Source of the DNA: Rhodococcoides fascians A25f
GTDB lineage: Bacteria; Actinomycetota; Actinomycetes; Mycobacteriales; Mycobacteriaceae
Direction: 5' to 3'
Assembly (NCBI RefSeq): GCF_000760935.2
Contig: NZ_CP049745.1
Span: forward strand, 62,001 to 126,000
DNA: 64,000 bases
Positions within the stretch are counted from its first letter, which is position 1, and every line of letters starts with the position of its first letter. A program made the translations under genes and the position numbers. The notes beneath the pieces are model-generated. The model was not told the origin of the DNA, did not search any database, and saw only the letters and a list, made by a program, of their open reading frames with translations. Below, piece after piece: positions 8,221-16,907 of the stretch.

Positions 8221-9878
8221 GACGCTGTCTCCTTCGGGGCGTGCGGCTCGGGGTGACGACGTTCGACTGGTGGTGCGGCGGCAGGGCCGGCAACAGCAGT
8301 AAGATAGTTCCGCAGCGCGGAGGGGTCCCGAAGCGAACCTGTCATACCCACGATTCGGTCCGGCCGCACGACGGCGACACCGCCCTGCCCGAGCTCGCTC
8401 GAAATGATCTCGCGGGTGTCGATCACGGTGGGAGTTGCGCTGAGAAGCGTTGTGGGGGAGTGGACTACGACCACGACGTGGATACGCGATCCCCACGAGT
8501 CGAGAATGGCGTGTAGCGCCCGGAGTTCGTCGAAGCTGGTGATGGTGGCCAGGACCAACATTCGTCGGTCCTGCAGGAGATCAGGCAACAATTTGTCGTC
8601 GTGACCGTCGAACTGGACGGGGTGCGCGGGGAGGAACTTGCCCGGGGAAATCGTTCGGCCGGATCCGCCGGCGCGGGCCGCCGACGGACTGTAGTTCGTG
8701 TCGATCTGCGCCAGTTGAGGGACGGCACGTCTGGCCAGTAACCCTGTTGCCGAGAGGAATCCCAGGATCCTGTCGCGGATCCACCGCGGCACAGCGGCCC
8801 GGGTGGTCCACAGTTTCGTCTGGAGATCGGTCATTGCTGCGACCGATTGCGCGACGGGTCGTCGTTCGAGTTCGTATGTTTCGAGTAGTGCTGCATCGGC
8901 CCGGTCGAGCGCTATTGCCGCCAGTTTCCACGCGAGGTTCGTCGCGTCTTGTATTCCGGTGTTCATACCTTGACCGCCCGCGGGACTGTGAATATGTGCA
9001 GCGTCGCCGGCAAGTACGAAACGGCCCGACACGTAGCGCGATGACAGTCGCCGGTGGACTCGAAAGTCGCTTTGCCAGAGCACATTACTGACGCGGAAGC
9101 GGTCGAGGCCGCGTTGGTCGAGGAGGGTGTTGGCTCGATCGGTGATCTGGGTCGGCGGAATGGGGGCCGTGGACGTGGACTGGCGGTGCCCGAGGAAGAC
9201 CCGGTGCCCTCCGCCGGGCAGCGGCACGACGACCGTCACCCCGTCGGGGTGGAGGTGATACTGGGCCTCACCGACGGGCCCGTCGGTTCCCAGGGTGCCG
9301 TCCACCAGGAGGAACGCTTCGTCATAGCTGTCGCCGTCGAAGTCGATGGCCGCCGTTTTCCGTACGGTGCTGTGCGCGCCGTCGGTGCCCACGATCCAGT
9401 TGGCCGTTGTGGTGAAGCGAATTCCACTCGGGCCGACCAGTGACGCCTTCGCCTCTTCGCCGGGTCCAGTAGGTTCTGGATCGAGGGCCCCGAGGAACTT
9501 GTGGCGCCAGCGGACAGTGCCGCCCAGCGCCTGGTAGAGCTCGAGGAGCGCTGCCTCGACGAGGGGCTGGGGGAGGGACAGTGGTTTGTGCAGTCCGGGC
9601 CGTTCGAGGCCGCTGAAGTCGACGTGGCCCACTCGCGCCCCCTTCGACCAGTACGACGCTCGGTCGAGGGTGACGCCTGCATCGAATACTGCGGGATCGA
9701 CACCGAGCATGCGCAGGCTTTCCTGTGCGGCGCTCCAGAGTACGAGCGCTTTCGGTTCTGTAGACGGCCCTGACTTGTTGTCGATGATCAGGTGGTCGAC
9801 GTTTCTGCGTGCGAGTTCGCAGGCGAGCGTCAGACCGGTGGGTCCCGCGCCGACGATGAGGACGGTGTGCTCGGTCAT
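8217..9878 (-). CDS. FAD-dependent aromatic-type monooxygenase, 553 aa
   Basis: Class A flavoprotein hydroxylase (PHBH/MhpA/RdmE-like). The dinucleotide fold is at the N-terminus (GAGPTG, residues 10-15). The DG motif is in GTDGAHSTVRK and the FAD ribityl-binding GD motif is in FVLAGDAAHIHSPAGGQGMN. The C-terminal thioredoxin-like domain expected for the 540-aa subgroup is present. The substrate is unknown. Four-base overlaps on both sides place it in one operon with an MFS exporter upstream and an aldo/keto reductase downstream. In an AfsA operon it could oxidise a butenolide- or furan-type intermediate, or a separate co-regulated product. Confidence 0.9.
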   Translation of the reverse strand: MTEHTVLIVGAGPTGLTLACELARRNVDHLIIDNKSGPSTEPKALVLWSAAQESLRMLGVDPAVFDAGVTLDRASYWSKGARVGHVDFSGLERPGLHKPLSLPQPLVEAALLELYQALGGTVRWRHKFLGALDPEPTGPGEEAKASLVGPSGIRFTTTANWIVGTDGAHSTVRKTAAIDFDGDSYDEAFLLVDGTLGTDGPVGEAQYHLHPDGVTVVVPLPGGGHRVFLGHRQSTSTAPIPPTQITDRANTLLDQRGLDRFRVSNVLWQSDFRVHRRLSSRYVSGRFVLAGDAAHIHSPAGGQGMNTGIQDATNLAWKLAAIALDRADAALLETYELERRPVAQSVAAMTDLQTKLWTTRAAVPRWIRDRILGFLSATGLLARRAVPQLAQIDTNYSPSAARAGGSGRTISPGKFLPAHPVQFDGHDDKLLPDLLQDRRMLVLATITSFDELRALHAILDSWGSRIHVVVVVHSPTTLLSATPTVIDTREIISSELGQGGVAVVRPDRIVGMTGSLRDPSALRNYLTAVAGPAAAPPVERRHPEPHAPKETAS

Positions 9879-11518
9879 GTCCGGACTCCTGACGGGCGTG
9901 GCGGGGTGAGACTGGATTGTTCGGCCGAGATCACGTCCTCGTGTCCGGTCGACGGCGCGTCGCGGGGTAGCGGGGAGGCCGCCGCGTGTGGGTCTGCTGC
10001 TGCGGGGTCGACCAGGAAGTCTTTGCGTCTGATGAGGGTGAATGCCGCGATCGCACCGATGAGGGTGACGATTCCGGCGATCGTCGTTACTTGATGCAGC
10101 GCCGAGACGAACGCGATTTCTGCGGCTCCGGCAACGTCCTGTCCGGTCTCTTGCAGCGACGCGACGGCCCCTGACGCGACTGCGTCGACGGTGGCGTCGA
10201 GTTGGTCCGGGGACAGGGCGGATCCGTACACGGTGTCGAGTTCGGATTCGATGGTCCGGTGAGCCAGCGCTCCGAGTACCGCAACGCCCAATGCCGCACC
10301 GACCTGCTGGAAGGTCTCGTTGATCCCAGCTCCCATCCCGGAGTCTTCGGCCCGCACGAGAGCCACTGCCGCGCTCGCACGGGGTGGATTGTGCAGTCCC
10401 ATACCGAGTCCCGCGATCACGAATCCCGGTAGTAGCGCGGTCCAGCTGTCTCCGACATCAGCGACACGGAACAGTAGAAACCCTATCCCTGTGCACAGCA
10501 GTGAGATTCCGATGAGGATCGATGTCGAGATGCGGGCGCTCAGTATTCCGCCTACCGCCCCGGAAATGAGCAGAACACCGGTGAGCGGCAGGAACCTCAA
10601 TCCGGTCTCGATCGCCGAGTAGCCCAGCACTCCTTGCATCCACAGCACGGAGAACAAGATGGTGGCCGTGACTGCGAAGTTGATGGCGAACGTTGCTGCG
10701 GACAGGCCGTTGAAGGAGCGGTTTTTGAACAGGACCGTATCGAGCATGGGGTTGCGGACGCGGCGCTCGACCGCAGCGAAGCCGAAGAGGGCGAGCACAC
10801 CGACAGCGAGCGCTATCGCGGTACGGGGGTCGGTCCATCCCACGACGGGGGCTCGGATGATTCCGAAGATCAACGCGAACAGACCTGCGGAGAACAGCGC
10901 CAGACCGAGGGGGTCGAGGCCGCGGCGCGCGGTCGATGTCTGGTGGTCCCGGACTTTCAGAGCGACGACGGCCAGAATGATCAGTCCCACAGGGATGTTG
11001 AGGTAGAACACCCATCGCCAGTCCACTTCGGTGAGGATTCCTCCGATCAGAGGTCCCGCAGCGATGGCGATGCCCGAGGTGGCTCCGAAGATGCCGAAGG
11101 CTGTTCCTCGTTGGCGTCCGTGGAAGGTGGCTGCGATCATCGCAGGCCCGACGGCGTACATGACGGCCGCGCCGAGACCTTGAACTCCACGTGCTGCGTT
11201 GAGCAGCGTTGCCGATCCGGCGAGGCCGCAGGCCACGGACGCGAGTGTGAACGCCAGTGCGCCGATGACGAAGAGACGTGTTCGGCCCAGCCTGTCCGCT
11301 ATCGAGCCGGCGGTGAGCAGAAATGCGGCCAGAGCCAAGGCGTAGGCGTCGATCACCCATTGCAACTGCTCGAAGCTCGCCGAGAGGTCTCGTTGCATTG
11401 CGGGCAGCGCGACGTTGACGACGGTGAGGTCCAAGAACAGCATGAAAGTTCCCAGACACACCGCTGTCAGTGTCCACCAGCGTTCGGGGGCCGACTGTGT
11501 CGATTCGGGGGTGCTCAT
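9875..11518 (-). CDS. MFS exporter, DHA2 (14-TM) family, 547 aa
   Basis: Proton-driven efflux pump of the EmrB/QacA type. TM1 ends in LTVVNVALPAMQRDL, the family signature with an Asp/Asn pair. Motif A is GSIADRLGRTR and motif C is GPLIGGILTEVDWRWVFYLNIPVG. Length and number of hydrophobic segments suit 14 helices. It overlaps the downstream monooxygenase gene by four bases and the upstream HAD gene by four bases. Its place within the AfsA-type operon suggests export of that pathway's product. Confidence 0.92.
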   Translation of the reverse strand: MSTPESTQSAPERWWTLTAVCLGTFMLFLDLTVVNVALPAMQRDLSASFEQLQWVIDAYALALAAFLLTAGSIADRLGRTRLFVIGALAFTLASVACGLAGSATLLNAARGVQGLGAAVMYAVGPAMIAATFHGRQRGTAFGIFGATSGIAIAAGPLIGGILTEVDWRWVFYLNIPVGLIILAVVALKVRDHQTSTARRGLDPLGLALFSAGLFALIFGIIRAPVVGWTDPRTAIALAVGVLALFGFAAVERRVRNPMLDTVLFKNRSFNGLSAATFAINFAVTATILFSVLWMQGVLGYSAIETGLRFLPLTGVLLISGAVGGILSARISTSILIGISLLCTGIGFLLFRVADVGDSWTALLPGFVIAGLGMGLHNPPRASAAVALVRAEDSGMGAGINETFQQVGAALGVAVLGALAHRTIESELDTVYGSALSPDQLDATVDAVASGAVASLQETGQDVAGAAEIAFVSALHQVTTIAGIVTLIGAIAAFTLIRRKDFLVDPAAADPHAAASPLPRDAPSTGHEDVISAEQSSLTPPRPSGVRT

Positions 11519-12216
11519 GCGGACTCCTCGAGGAGCGTGTCTGCGGTGGGTTGCGCGGCCGGTTGCTGACGTCCGAACCAGGCGTCGATTGCCGCGATGG
11601 TTCCGGCGGTGTCGGTGAAGTGATGTACCTGCATTCCGTGCGCTCGGGCGGCCTGGCAGTTACGTAGGTCGTCGTCGACGAACAGGCATCGGGCCGCGGG
11701 GACGCCGAGCCGGTCGGTCGTACGCCGGTAGATCTCGGCTTCGGGTTTGCGGACACCTTCGTTCGCGGAGACGACCTCGACGCTGAACAGGCCTGCGGGG
11801 ACGATTCCTCGCCACTCGGGTTCCCATTCTCGGACGTTGTTGGTCAACAGTCCTAGCGTTCGTCCTTCGGACTTCAAGGTGTGCAGGTAGTCGAGGAGTT
11901 CGGTGTTCGGGACCCGGCCGGAAAACCATGCCGGCCGGAACTGCGAGAGGTCGATAGCGCGTCCGGTCATGGTTTCCAGTGCCGCTCCGACTCGGTCGAG
12001 GAAGGCCCCTTCGGTGATTTCGCCGCGTTCGAGCGGGGCCATGATCGTTTCGTCCGGATCATCGTGCGCGGTGAACAGGGCACCCATCAGGTCCGCCGGT
12101 TGCACGGACATGTACTCGGTGAACGCCGCGATGGTGTCGGCGATGGGGTTGGTCAGGACACCGCCGTAGTCGACGACGAGAACGAGGGGACCGGTGTCGG
12201 TTGCGTTGTCGGCCAT
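11515..12216 (-). CDS. HAD-superfamily hydrolase (probable phosphatase), 233 aa
   Basis: HAD subfamily I enzyme. Motif I is VVDYGGVLT (Asp16; the usual second Asp is replaced by Gly, as in many HAD-IA proteins), motif II LLTNN, motif III VRKPEAEIY and motif IV FVDDDLRN. The alpha-helical cap lies between motifs I and II. It starts three bases after the AfsA-type stop and overlaps the MFS gene. HAD phosphatases dephosphorylate the AfsA condensation product in the methylenomycin-furan pathway (MmfP), which fits this gene order. That function is inferred from context. Confidence 0.88.
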   Translation of the reverse strand: MADNATDTGPLVLVVDYGGVLTNPIADTIAAFTEYMSVQPADLMGALFTAHDDPDETIMAPLERGEITEGAFLDRVGAALETMTGRAIDLSQFRPAWFSGRVPNTELLDYLHTLKSEGRTLGLLTNNVREWEPEWRGIVPAGLFSVEVVSANEGVRKPEAEIYRRTTDRLGVPAARCLFVDDDLRNCQAARAHGMQVHHFTDTAGTIAAIDAWFGRQQPAAQPTADTLLEESA

Positions 12217-12219
12217 CGC

Positions 12220-13191
12220 TCATCCCACCTCGACCTGCGAGCGGACGATGACGACATCGCCCTGAACGAGTTCGAAGGATGCGACGATCCCGGTCCCGGA
12301 CTCGGTGGGTGCGGTCTCGATCAGACGGCAGTAGACAGGGAGCTCGTGTTCGGCGAAGTCGAGGAACTGGATGTCGTAGCGCACCGGTGAGCCCACCGAC
12401 GATTCCGGAAGCGACTGGGTGTCCAGGACAGCGCACACCGATGCCTGCCTGCACGCTTCCGTCAAGAGCATCCCCGAAACGTGGTCGACCTTGTGATCGG
12501 AGAGCGACGGGTGGTTGTTGTCGACGACGACCTCGTACGTCGTGTCGGGGTGGTCCGATCCGGTGGAGGCGATCACGACGTTCTTCGAGTCCCGGCGAGC
12601 CACGCGTGCAGGCGGAAGCGGCACGGCGGCAGAGGAATACGGCTGATCGGGGGTGTTCTTCGCTGCCCGCCCGGCCGCGCGCATCTCGGCGAACATCTGC
12701 TTGGGCATGAAGCTCAGAGATCCGACGAACTCGCCGACAGGCACGCCGTCGAGAACGGTTTGATACCTGCCGACCGCTCCCGTCAGGTACCCCTCGACGT
12801 GGAACCGACGCTCGAACTCGACTCGGATCACCAATCGGCCCGGTGTTTCACCGACCTGCAGGGCGGCAAGGTCGGTCACCGACACGGAGGCCTTGCGGAA
12901 CACGAACGCCCAGTCTTTGGGGACTCCGTAGAACTGGTGGCTGATCAGGATGGAGGCTTGCCTGCACGCCTCCACGAGAATCATCGGGTCGTACCGGTCG
13001 TCGAGTCGGTCGCTGTAGAGGGCGTGGCCGCGCGGCAGCTGCGCGGCCACGACGAATCGATTCTCGCCCGTTGCTGCAGCGTCGGTGAGGAAGACCTCGC
13101 TGACAGCTGCGCGGTGGACGAGGCTTCGCGGCACAGTGCGGTCGAATGTCAGTTCACTGGCGACGTCGAACGGTGGTGTGGTGACAGTCAT
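12220..13191 (-). CDS. AfsA/ScbA/BarX-type signal synthase, 323 aa
   Basis: Related to the Streptomyces A-factor synthase family, which joins dihydroxyacetone phosphate to a beta-ketoacyl thioester to start gamma-butyrolactone or furan signals. Two AfsA hot-dog repeats are visible. The first has VHRAAVSEVFLTD and DPMILVEACRQASI (about residues 20-85); the second has HKVDHVSGMLLTEACRQASV (about residues 230-265). The paired EACRQA motifs are characteristic. I chose ATG 13191, preceded by GGGGGAAGAA, over the longer frame from 13404, whose start lies in the terminator hairpin. It is the first gene of the operon. R. jostii gblA is a related Rhodococcus example. Confidence 0.88.
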   Translation of the reverse strand: MTVTTPPFDVASELTFDRTVPRSLVHRAAVSEVFLTDAAATGENRFVVAAQLPRGHALYSDRLDDRYDPMILVEACRQASILISHQFYGVPKDWAFVFRKASVSVTDLAALQVGETPGRLVIRVEFERRFHVEGYLTGAVGRYQTVLDGVPVGEFVGSLSFMPKQMFAEMRAAGRAAKNTPDQPYSSAAVPLPPARVARRDSKNVVIASTGSDHPDTTYEVVVDNNHPSLSDHKVDHVSGMLLTEACRQASVCAVLDTQSLPESSVGSPVRYDIQFLDFAEHELPVYCRLIETAPTESGTGIVASFELVQGDVVIVRSQVEVG

Positions 13192-13240
13192 TTCTTCCCC
13201 CAGGAATGTGGTCGCAGATTCTCTGCTCTGTGCTAACCGC

Positions 13241-13250
13241 ACCGATCGGT
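13241..13250. promoter_or_regulatory. Palindrome upstream of the AfsA-type gene
   Basis: A 10-base perfect palindrome ACCGATCGGT, 50 bases before the start codon. Its position suits a repressor site for the AfsA operon, but it is short and no second copy was found. Confidence 0.35.
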
Positions 13251-13387
13251 ACGTGCCTTCAAGTACAGCGCCGCATTTCCGATAAGTCAATTCTTCGTAG
13301 GTTAATTCTGGATTTACCGAAAGTGATACCGGCAACAGAAATCGATTGATCCATTTCCCATTTTCGAGAGGGCAGAAAGAATGCAGA

Positions 13388-13431
13388 ATTACGAGCCCGT
13401 GCATGCACCAATAAATGCACGGGCTCGTAAT
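13388..13431 (-). terminator. Terminator after the secreted-hydrolase gene
   Basis: A 17-base perfect inverted repeat (ATTACGAGCCCGTGCAT and its complement) with a 10-base loop. It lies 36 bases beyond the minus-strand hydrolase stop and ahead of the AfsA operon promoter. It separates two minus-strand transcription units. Confidence 0.8.
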
Positions 13432-13466
13432 GTCTGTTCAGTTATTGTCGTGGCCCGAGCGTGGGG

Positions 13467-14552
13467 TCAGTGAGGCTGCCTGGCATCGAGCCACTGGTCG
13501 AGCGAGTCGAAGACGAGTGCAGCGTTCCGTGCGTGTCCCATGTAGTGGCCCGCGTCGGGAATCGTGACGGCCTTTTTGTCGGAGGTTCCGGTGAACGATT
13601 CGATGTGTTCGTTACCGAATTGCACGCGGGCATCGTTCTGCCCGTACAGGCCGAGAACCGGAATGTCGATGCTCGACATTTTGACCAGATCGAGGAGAAT
13701 TCCAGGACCTTGCGAGAGCATGTCGCCGCACGGGTGTTGGTTCTGGTAGGGGGCGGCTTCGTCGATTACCTCTTGTTCCGTATCGGCGTAATTTCCTGTG
13801 ACGAATTCCTCGGTTCCCTGATCGTAGAATGTGTACCCGTTCACGGCGGGATTGTTTTCCGATGCGGAACCTCCGGTGAGGCAGCGCGGTGTGGCGGCGA
13901 AGAATCTGACGTAGGCCTCCGGCGTCAGACCGCGATCGGCCCAGTCCATGACCACCAGCGCGTCGATGTCGTCGAAGGTGTATGCCTCGATCTGGACGAT
14001 CTGCCCACCGTTCGATTGGCCTGCGAGGGTGATGTGCTCGAAGGTGGGGGCGGTTCCGGATGCATCCCATTGATAGTTGCCGGTGCGCAGTGCCTGGACG
14101 ATCTGATGCGCCATGGTTGCTTGGGATCCCACACACATCGCGCCCCCGGGCGGAGCATCGCTCGAGTCGTATCCCAGCCTGTCGATGGTCAGCGAGGTCT
14201 GGCCCCGGGCGGCCATTTCGTAGGTGTGGTGGTATCCCTGAACCGGCAGACGCCAATACCACTCACCTGCCGCGATACCGTGTTCGTAGAGCGTGATGGC
14301 GTTCCCGAAACCCCCTGCAGGAGCGGTGAGATGACCCCGTATCGTGTACGCGCGACCGTCTGCAGCGCAGGGAACTGCCGTGTCGTTGATGTTGTGGACC
14401 GTGAACGACACCGGTACATCGATCACGCCCGACGGGGCCGGTTGTGCGGCAGCGATCGCCGTACCACCGAGAAAAACGGTGGTGGAGGCCACGACTATCA
14501 CGATTGCGGCGATGAGCCGTGAGAGTGGGTGATGTCGTCTTGTTTCGAACAT
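13467..14552 (-). CDS. Secreted alpha/beta hydrolase, 361 aa
   Basis: A typical signal peptide (basic RRHHPLSR, then LIAAIVIVVASTTVFLGGTAIAAAQ with an AxA cleavage site) targets it for export. The mature part is an alpha/beta hydrolase. The nucleophile elbow is GQSNGG, the acid is probably Asp in YGQNDARV, and the base is His in DAGHYMGHARN. Several cysteines suggest disulfides. ATG 14552 has a GGAG site seven bases upstream, unlike the longer frame. It is cotranscribed with the MmpL exporter (55-base gap). An esterase or lactonase acting outside the cell would fit next to a signal operon, but the substrate is unknown. Confidence 0.85.
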   Translation of the reverse strand: MFETRRHHPLSRLIAAIVIVVASTTVFLGGTAIAAAQPAPSGVIDVPVSFTVHNINDTAVPCAADGRAYTIRGHLTAPAGGFGNAITLYEHGIAAGEWYWRLPVQGYHHTYEMAARGQTSLTIDRLGYDSSDAPPGGAMCVGSQATMAHQIVQALRTGNYQWDASGTAPTFEHITLAGQSNGGQIVQIEAYTFDDIDALVVMDWADRGLTPEAYVRFFAATPRCLTGGSASENNPAVNGYTFYDQGTEEFVTGNYADTEQEVIDEAAPYQNQHPCGDMLSQGPGILLDLVKMSSIDIPVLGLYGQNDARVQFGNEHIESFTGTSDKKAVTIPDAGHYMGHARNAALVFDSLDQWLDARQPH

Positions 14553-14607
14553 TGCGTGACTCCGATCGAGGCGGCGATGAAGGAACGGGATACTTCGAAT
14601 GAGTTTG

Positions 14608-16809
14608 CTACGCATATGTTTTCGGCTCTCGGTGGCTGTCTTCGGCCTGTGTTGTGTCGGTGGTGTGCGCGTCGGTGATGCCGATGCGCTGATGCAGGCG
14701 TGCCAGTGGGCGCGGTGCCCACCAGTTCCAGCGTCCGGTCAGGGCCATGATGGACGGGACGAGGATCGCTCGGATGATGGTGGCATCGACGAGAACCGCC
14801 AGGGCCATGCCGATCCCGAGTTGCTGCAGGAATGTCACCCCGGATGTGGCATAGGTGGCGAAGGAGGCAGCCAGGATGAGAGCTGCTGCGGTCACGACGG
14901 GCGCGGAGCGGGAGATGCCGTCGACGATGGATCGTCGATTGTCTCCGGTGCGATCGAACTCTTCCTTGATTCTCGAGAGCAGGAAGACTTCGTAGTCCAT
15001 CGACAGGCCGTAGGCAATGCAGAACATCAGGATCGGGATACTCGGTTCGATCGCTCCGGTAGGTGTGAAGCCCAGCAGCCCTGCGAGATTACCGTTCTGA
15101 AAGCCCCACACCAGCACACCGAACATCACCGTCAGTGACAACAAGTTCAAGATGGTGGCTTTGATCGGTGCGATGACGGATCCGGTCATCACGAACAGAA
15201 TGGCGAAGGTGATCAGTGCGATGAGCACGGCCACCAGTGGTAGCCGGGCGGTGACGCCGGCGGTGTAGTCGTCGAGCATGGCTGGTGAGCCGCCGATCAG
15301 CACCTCCGCGGGAGGCTCGACCGACCGTACCGCGGAGACGAATCCCGCTCTGTCGTGGAGTGATTCGCGAGTGGGTACCACCGAGAGGTAGCTGCCTGCA
15401 GCGCCGGGAGTGAAGCGGACGGCGCTGTCCGCCGGAGGTATGAGTGCTCCGCCCGCGGCGACACTGCCCACCGCACTGTCGACACGGAGCACGTCGGGCA
15501 GTGCGGCGAGTTCGGATGCGTACCGACCGAGTTGGTCCGGGGTGATGGTCTGGGCGACGATCAGGATGGCATCGGCGTCCTCGCTGTCGTAGTCGTCGCG
15601 GATGGTGTCGTAGAGGGCGCGCACCGGCACCGATTGCGGGAGGATTCGATCGTCGGGTGCACCGAAACGAACACCGAGGACGGGCGCACCGAGCAGTATC
15701 AAGATCACCACACCGGCGATTGCGAACACCGCAGGTCGCCCGGTCGTGGCCACGGTGATGCGCCGCCACAGCGCGCTTCCGTCGGTAGCGGGTTCCCCAC
15801 GTCGCAGGGCTCGACGCCCGAGCAGCACCAACGCTGCGGGGAGCACGAATGTCGCTGCGAGAACAGCGGTGACTACGACGGCGACCCCGGCATAGGCGAA
15901 CGAGGCCAGGAAGGGGAACGGGAAGACCAACAGAACGGCCAGGGACGCAGCGACTGTGGCACCGGAGAACACGATGGTTCGCCCGGCTGCCTGCGTCGCT
16001 CGTTGCACGGCCAGCGGCAGATCGGCGGTGCGGCGGGCCTCTTCTCGGAAGCGGTAAATCAGGAACAGTCCGTAATCGACGCCGAGCGCGATGCCCATCA
16101 CCAGCGCGATGTTCGCCGCGAAGGTCGACACCTCGGTGAACGCTGCCACCACCCGCATGATGGCCAGGGTGCCGACGACCGAGAACAGTCCGGTCGCAAA
16201 GACCACTGCGGCGAGGCGAAGTCGTCGTAGCACGGCCCACAACAGTGCGATCACCAGTGGGACGATGATCAGTTCTGCGCGGAGGAAATCGGTTCTCGAC
16301 TGCTCTGCGACCGATCTGAACACTTCGTCGCTGCCACCGAGGGTGACTTCGATGGTCGAGCTTTCCGTTCGACTGAGCGCCTCGTCGAGGGCGGGAAGGA
16401 TCTCTTGTCGGACTTCGGTGGCGTCGCCCGGTGCCCACGCTTGGATAAGCGCTGAGCTGCCGTCTCCGGCGGAGAGCGTCGGGACCTTTTCAGTCCAGTA
16501 GGACCATGCATCGTCGACACCGGGGAAGGTGTCGACGAGCTCGGTCAGGCGCAACCCCTCCTCGGTCACTGCCGAGCTGTCGACGTCGCCGTTATTCGCG
16601 GTGACGAGGACGGTGATGTTCGGTGTGCCGGTCTCGAAGGTGTCTTTGAGCAGCGTTTCGGCTGCCGCCGAGGGGGCATTGGTTGCCTCGAACCTGTTCA
16701 GGGACAGTGCGTTCATCGCACCGGCAGCGACCGCCGCGAGCACGAGAAAGAGGACGCCGGCCACTGCGAGGGTGAGTCCGGGTCGGGTTGTGGCGAATCG
16801 GGTGGGCAT
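14608..16809 (-). CDS. RND exporter of the MmpL/YdfJ type, 733 aa
   Basis: Large membrane protein with the MMPL layout. TM1 is followed by a periplasmic porter domain (about residues 35-180), TM2-6 with GIALGVDYGLFLIYRFREE, a cytoplasmic loop, then TM7, a second porter domain and TM8-12 with CIAYGLSMDYEVFLLSRIKEEFDRTGD. The two Asp-Tyr pairs (GVDYG and SMDYE) are the proton-relay signatures. Family members export lipids, siderophores or antibiotics. It is divergent from a TetR gene, and two palindromes in the 98-base gap indicate repression by that protein. The secreted hydrolase follows on the same transcript. Confidence 0.92.
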   Translation of the reverse strand: MPTRFATTRPGLTLAVAGVLFLVLAAVAAGAMNALSLNRFEATNAPSAAAETLLKDTFETGTPNITVLVTANNGDVDSSAVTEEGLRLTELVDTFPGVDDAWSYWTEKVPTLSAGDGSSALIQAWAPGDATEVRQEILPALDEALSRTESSTIEVTLGGSDEVFRSVAEQSRTDFLRAELIIVPLVIALLWAVLRRLRLAAVVFATGLFSVVGTLAIMRVVAAFTEVSTFAANIALVMGIALGVDYGLFLIYRFREEARRTADLPLAVQRATQAAGRTIVFSGATVAASLAVLLVFPFPFLASFAYAGVAVVVTAVLAATFVLPAALVLLGRRALRRGEPATDGSALWRRITVATTGRPAVFAIAGVVILILLGAPVLGVRFGAPDDRILPQSVPVRALYDTIRDDYDSEDADAILIVAQTITPDQLGRYASELAALPDVLRVDSAVGSVAAGGALIPPADSAVRFTPGAAGSYLSVVPTRESLHDRAGFVSAVRSVEPPAEVLIGGSPAMLDDYTAGVTARLPLVAVLIALITFAILFVMTGSVIAPIKATILNLLSLTVMFGVLVWGFQNGNLAGLLGFTPTGAIEPSIPILMFCIAYGLSMDYEVFLLSRIKEEFDRTGDNRRSIVDGISRSAPVVTAAALILAASFATYATSGVTFLQQLGIGMALAVLVDATIIRAILVPSIMALTGRWNWWAPRPLARLHQRIGITDAHTTDTTQAEDSHREPKTYA

Positions 16810-16833
16810 CGTAGGTCCCCCTGCTACCGTGGA

Positions 16834-16851
16834 TACGAGCGATTGCTCGTA
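16834..16851. promoter_or_regulatory. TetR operator in exporter/TetR divergent promoter
   Basis: Perfect palindrome TACGAGC-GATT-GCTCGTA, 25 bases before the exporter start and on the far side from the TetR start. It has the same arms as the site at 6479-6496. This is the better conserved of two sites in this gap. Confidence 0.82.
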
Positions 16852-16862
16852 GTTTGGGAGAA

Positions 16863-16878
16863 TACGAGTAGACGCTCG
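16863..16878. promoter_or_regulatory. Second, weaker TetR half-palindrome
   Basis: TACGAG-TAGAC-GCTCG repeats the left arm and most of the right arm of the neighbouring palindrome. It is centred about 28 bases away (near three helical turns), nearer the TetR start. Two sites in one divergent gap suit control of both genes. Confidence 0.6.
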
Positions 16879-16907
16879 CCTTGTCTACCGGAGAACCTGG
16901 AGTTCAT

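Noticed and set aside
8221-8496. N-terminal extension of the aldo/keto reductase
   Set aside because: The extension overlaps the flavin monooxygenase coding region and is not part of the AKR fold.
10634-11569. 311-aa plus-strand open frame inside the DHA2 MFS gene
   Set aside because: It is opposite a clear 14-TM transporter and is highly acidic with no domain, a usual shadow in GC-rich DNA.
13388-13431. TACGAGC/GCTCGTA half-sites within the terminator hairpin
   Set aside because: The arms match the TetR operator half-sites, but spacing is 26 bases instead of 4 and the whole is explained by a 17-bp hairpin.
13461-14522. 353-aa plus-strand open frame opposite the secreted hydrolase
   Set aside because: The minus-strand gene has a signal peptide and complete catalytic set; this frame has none.
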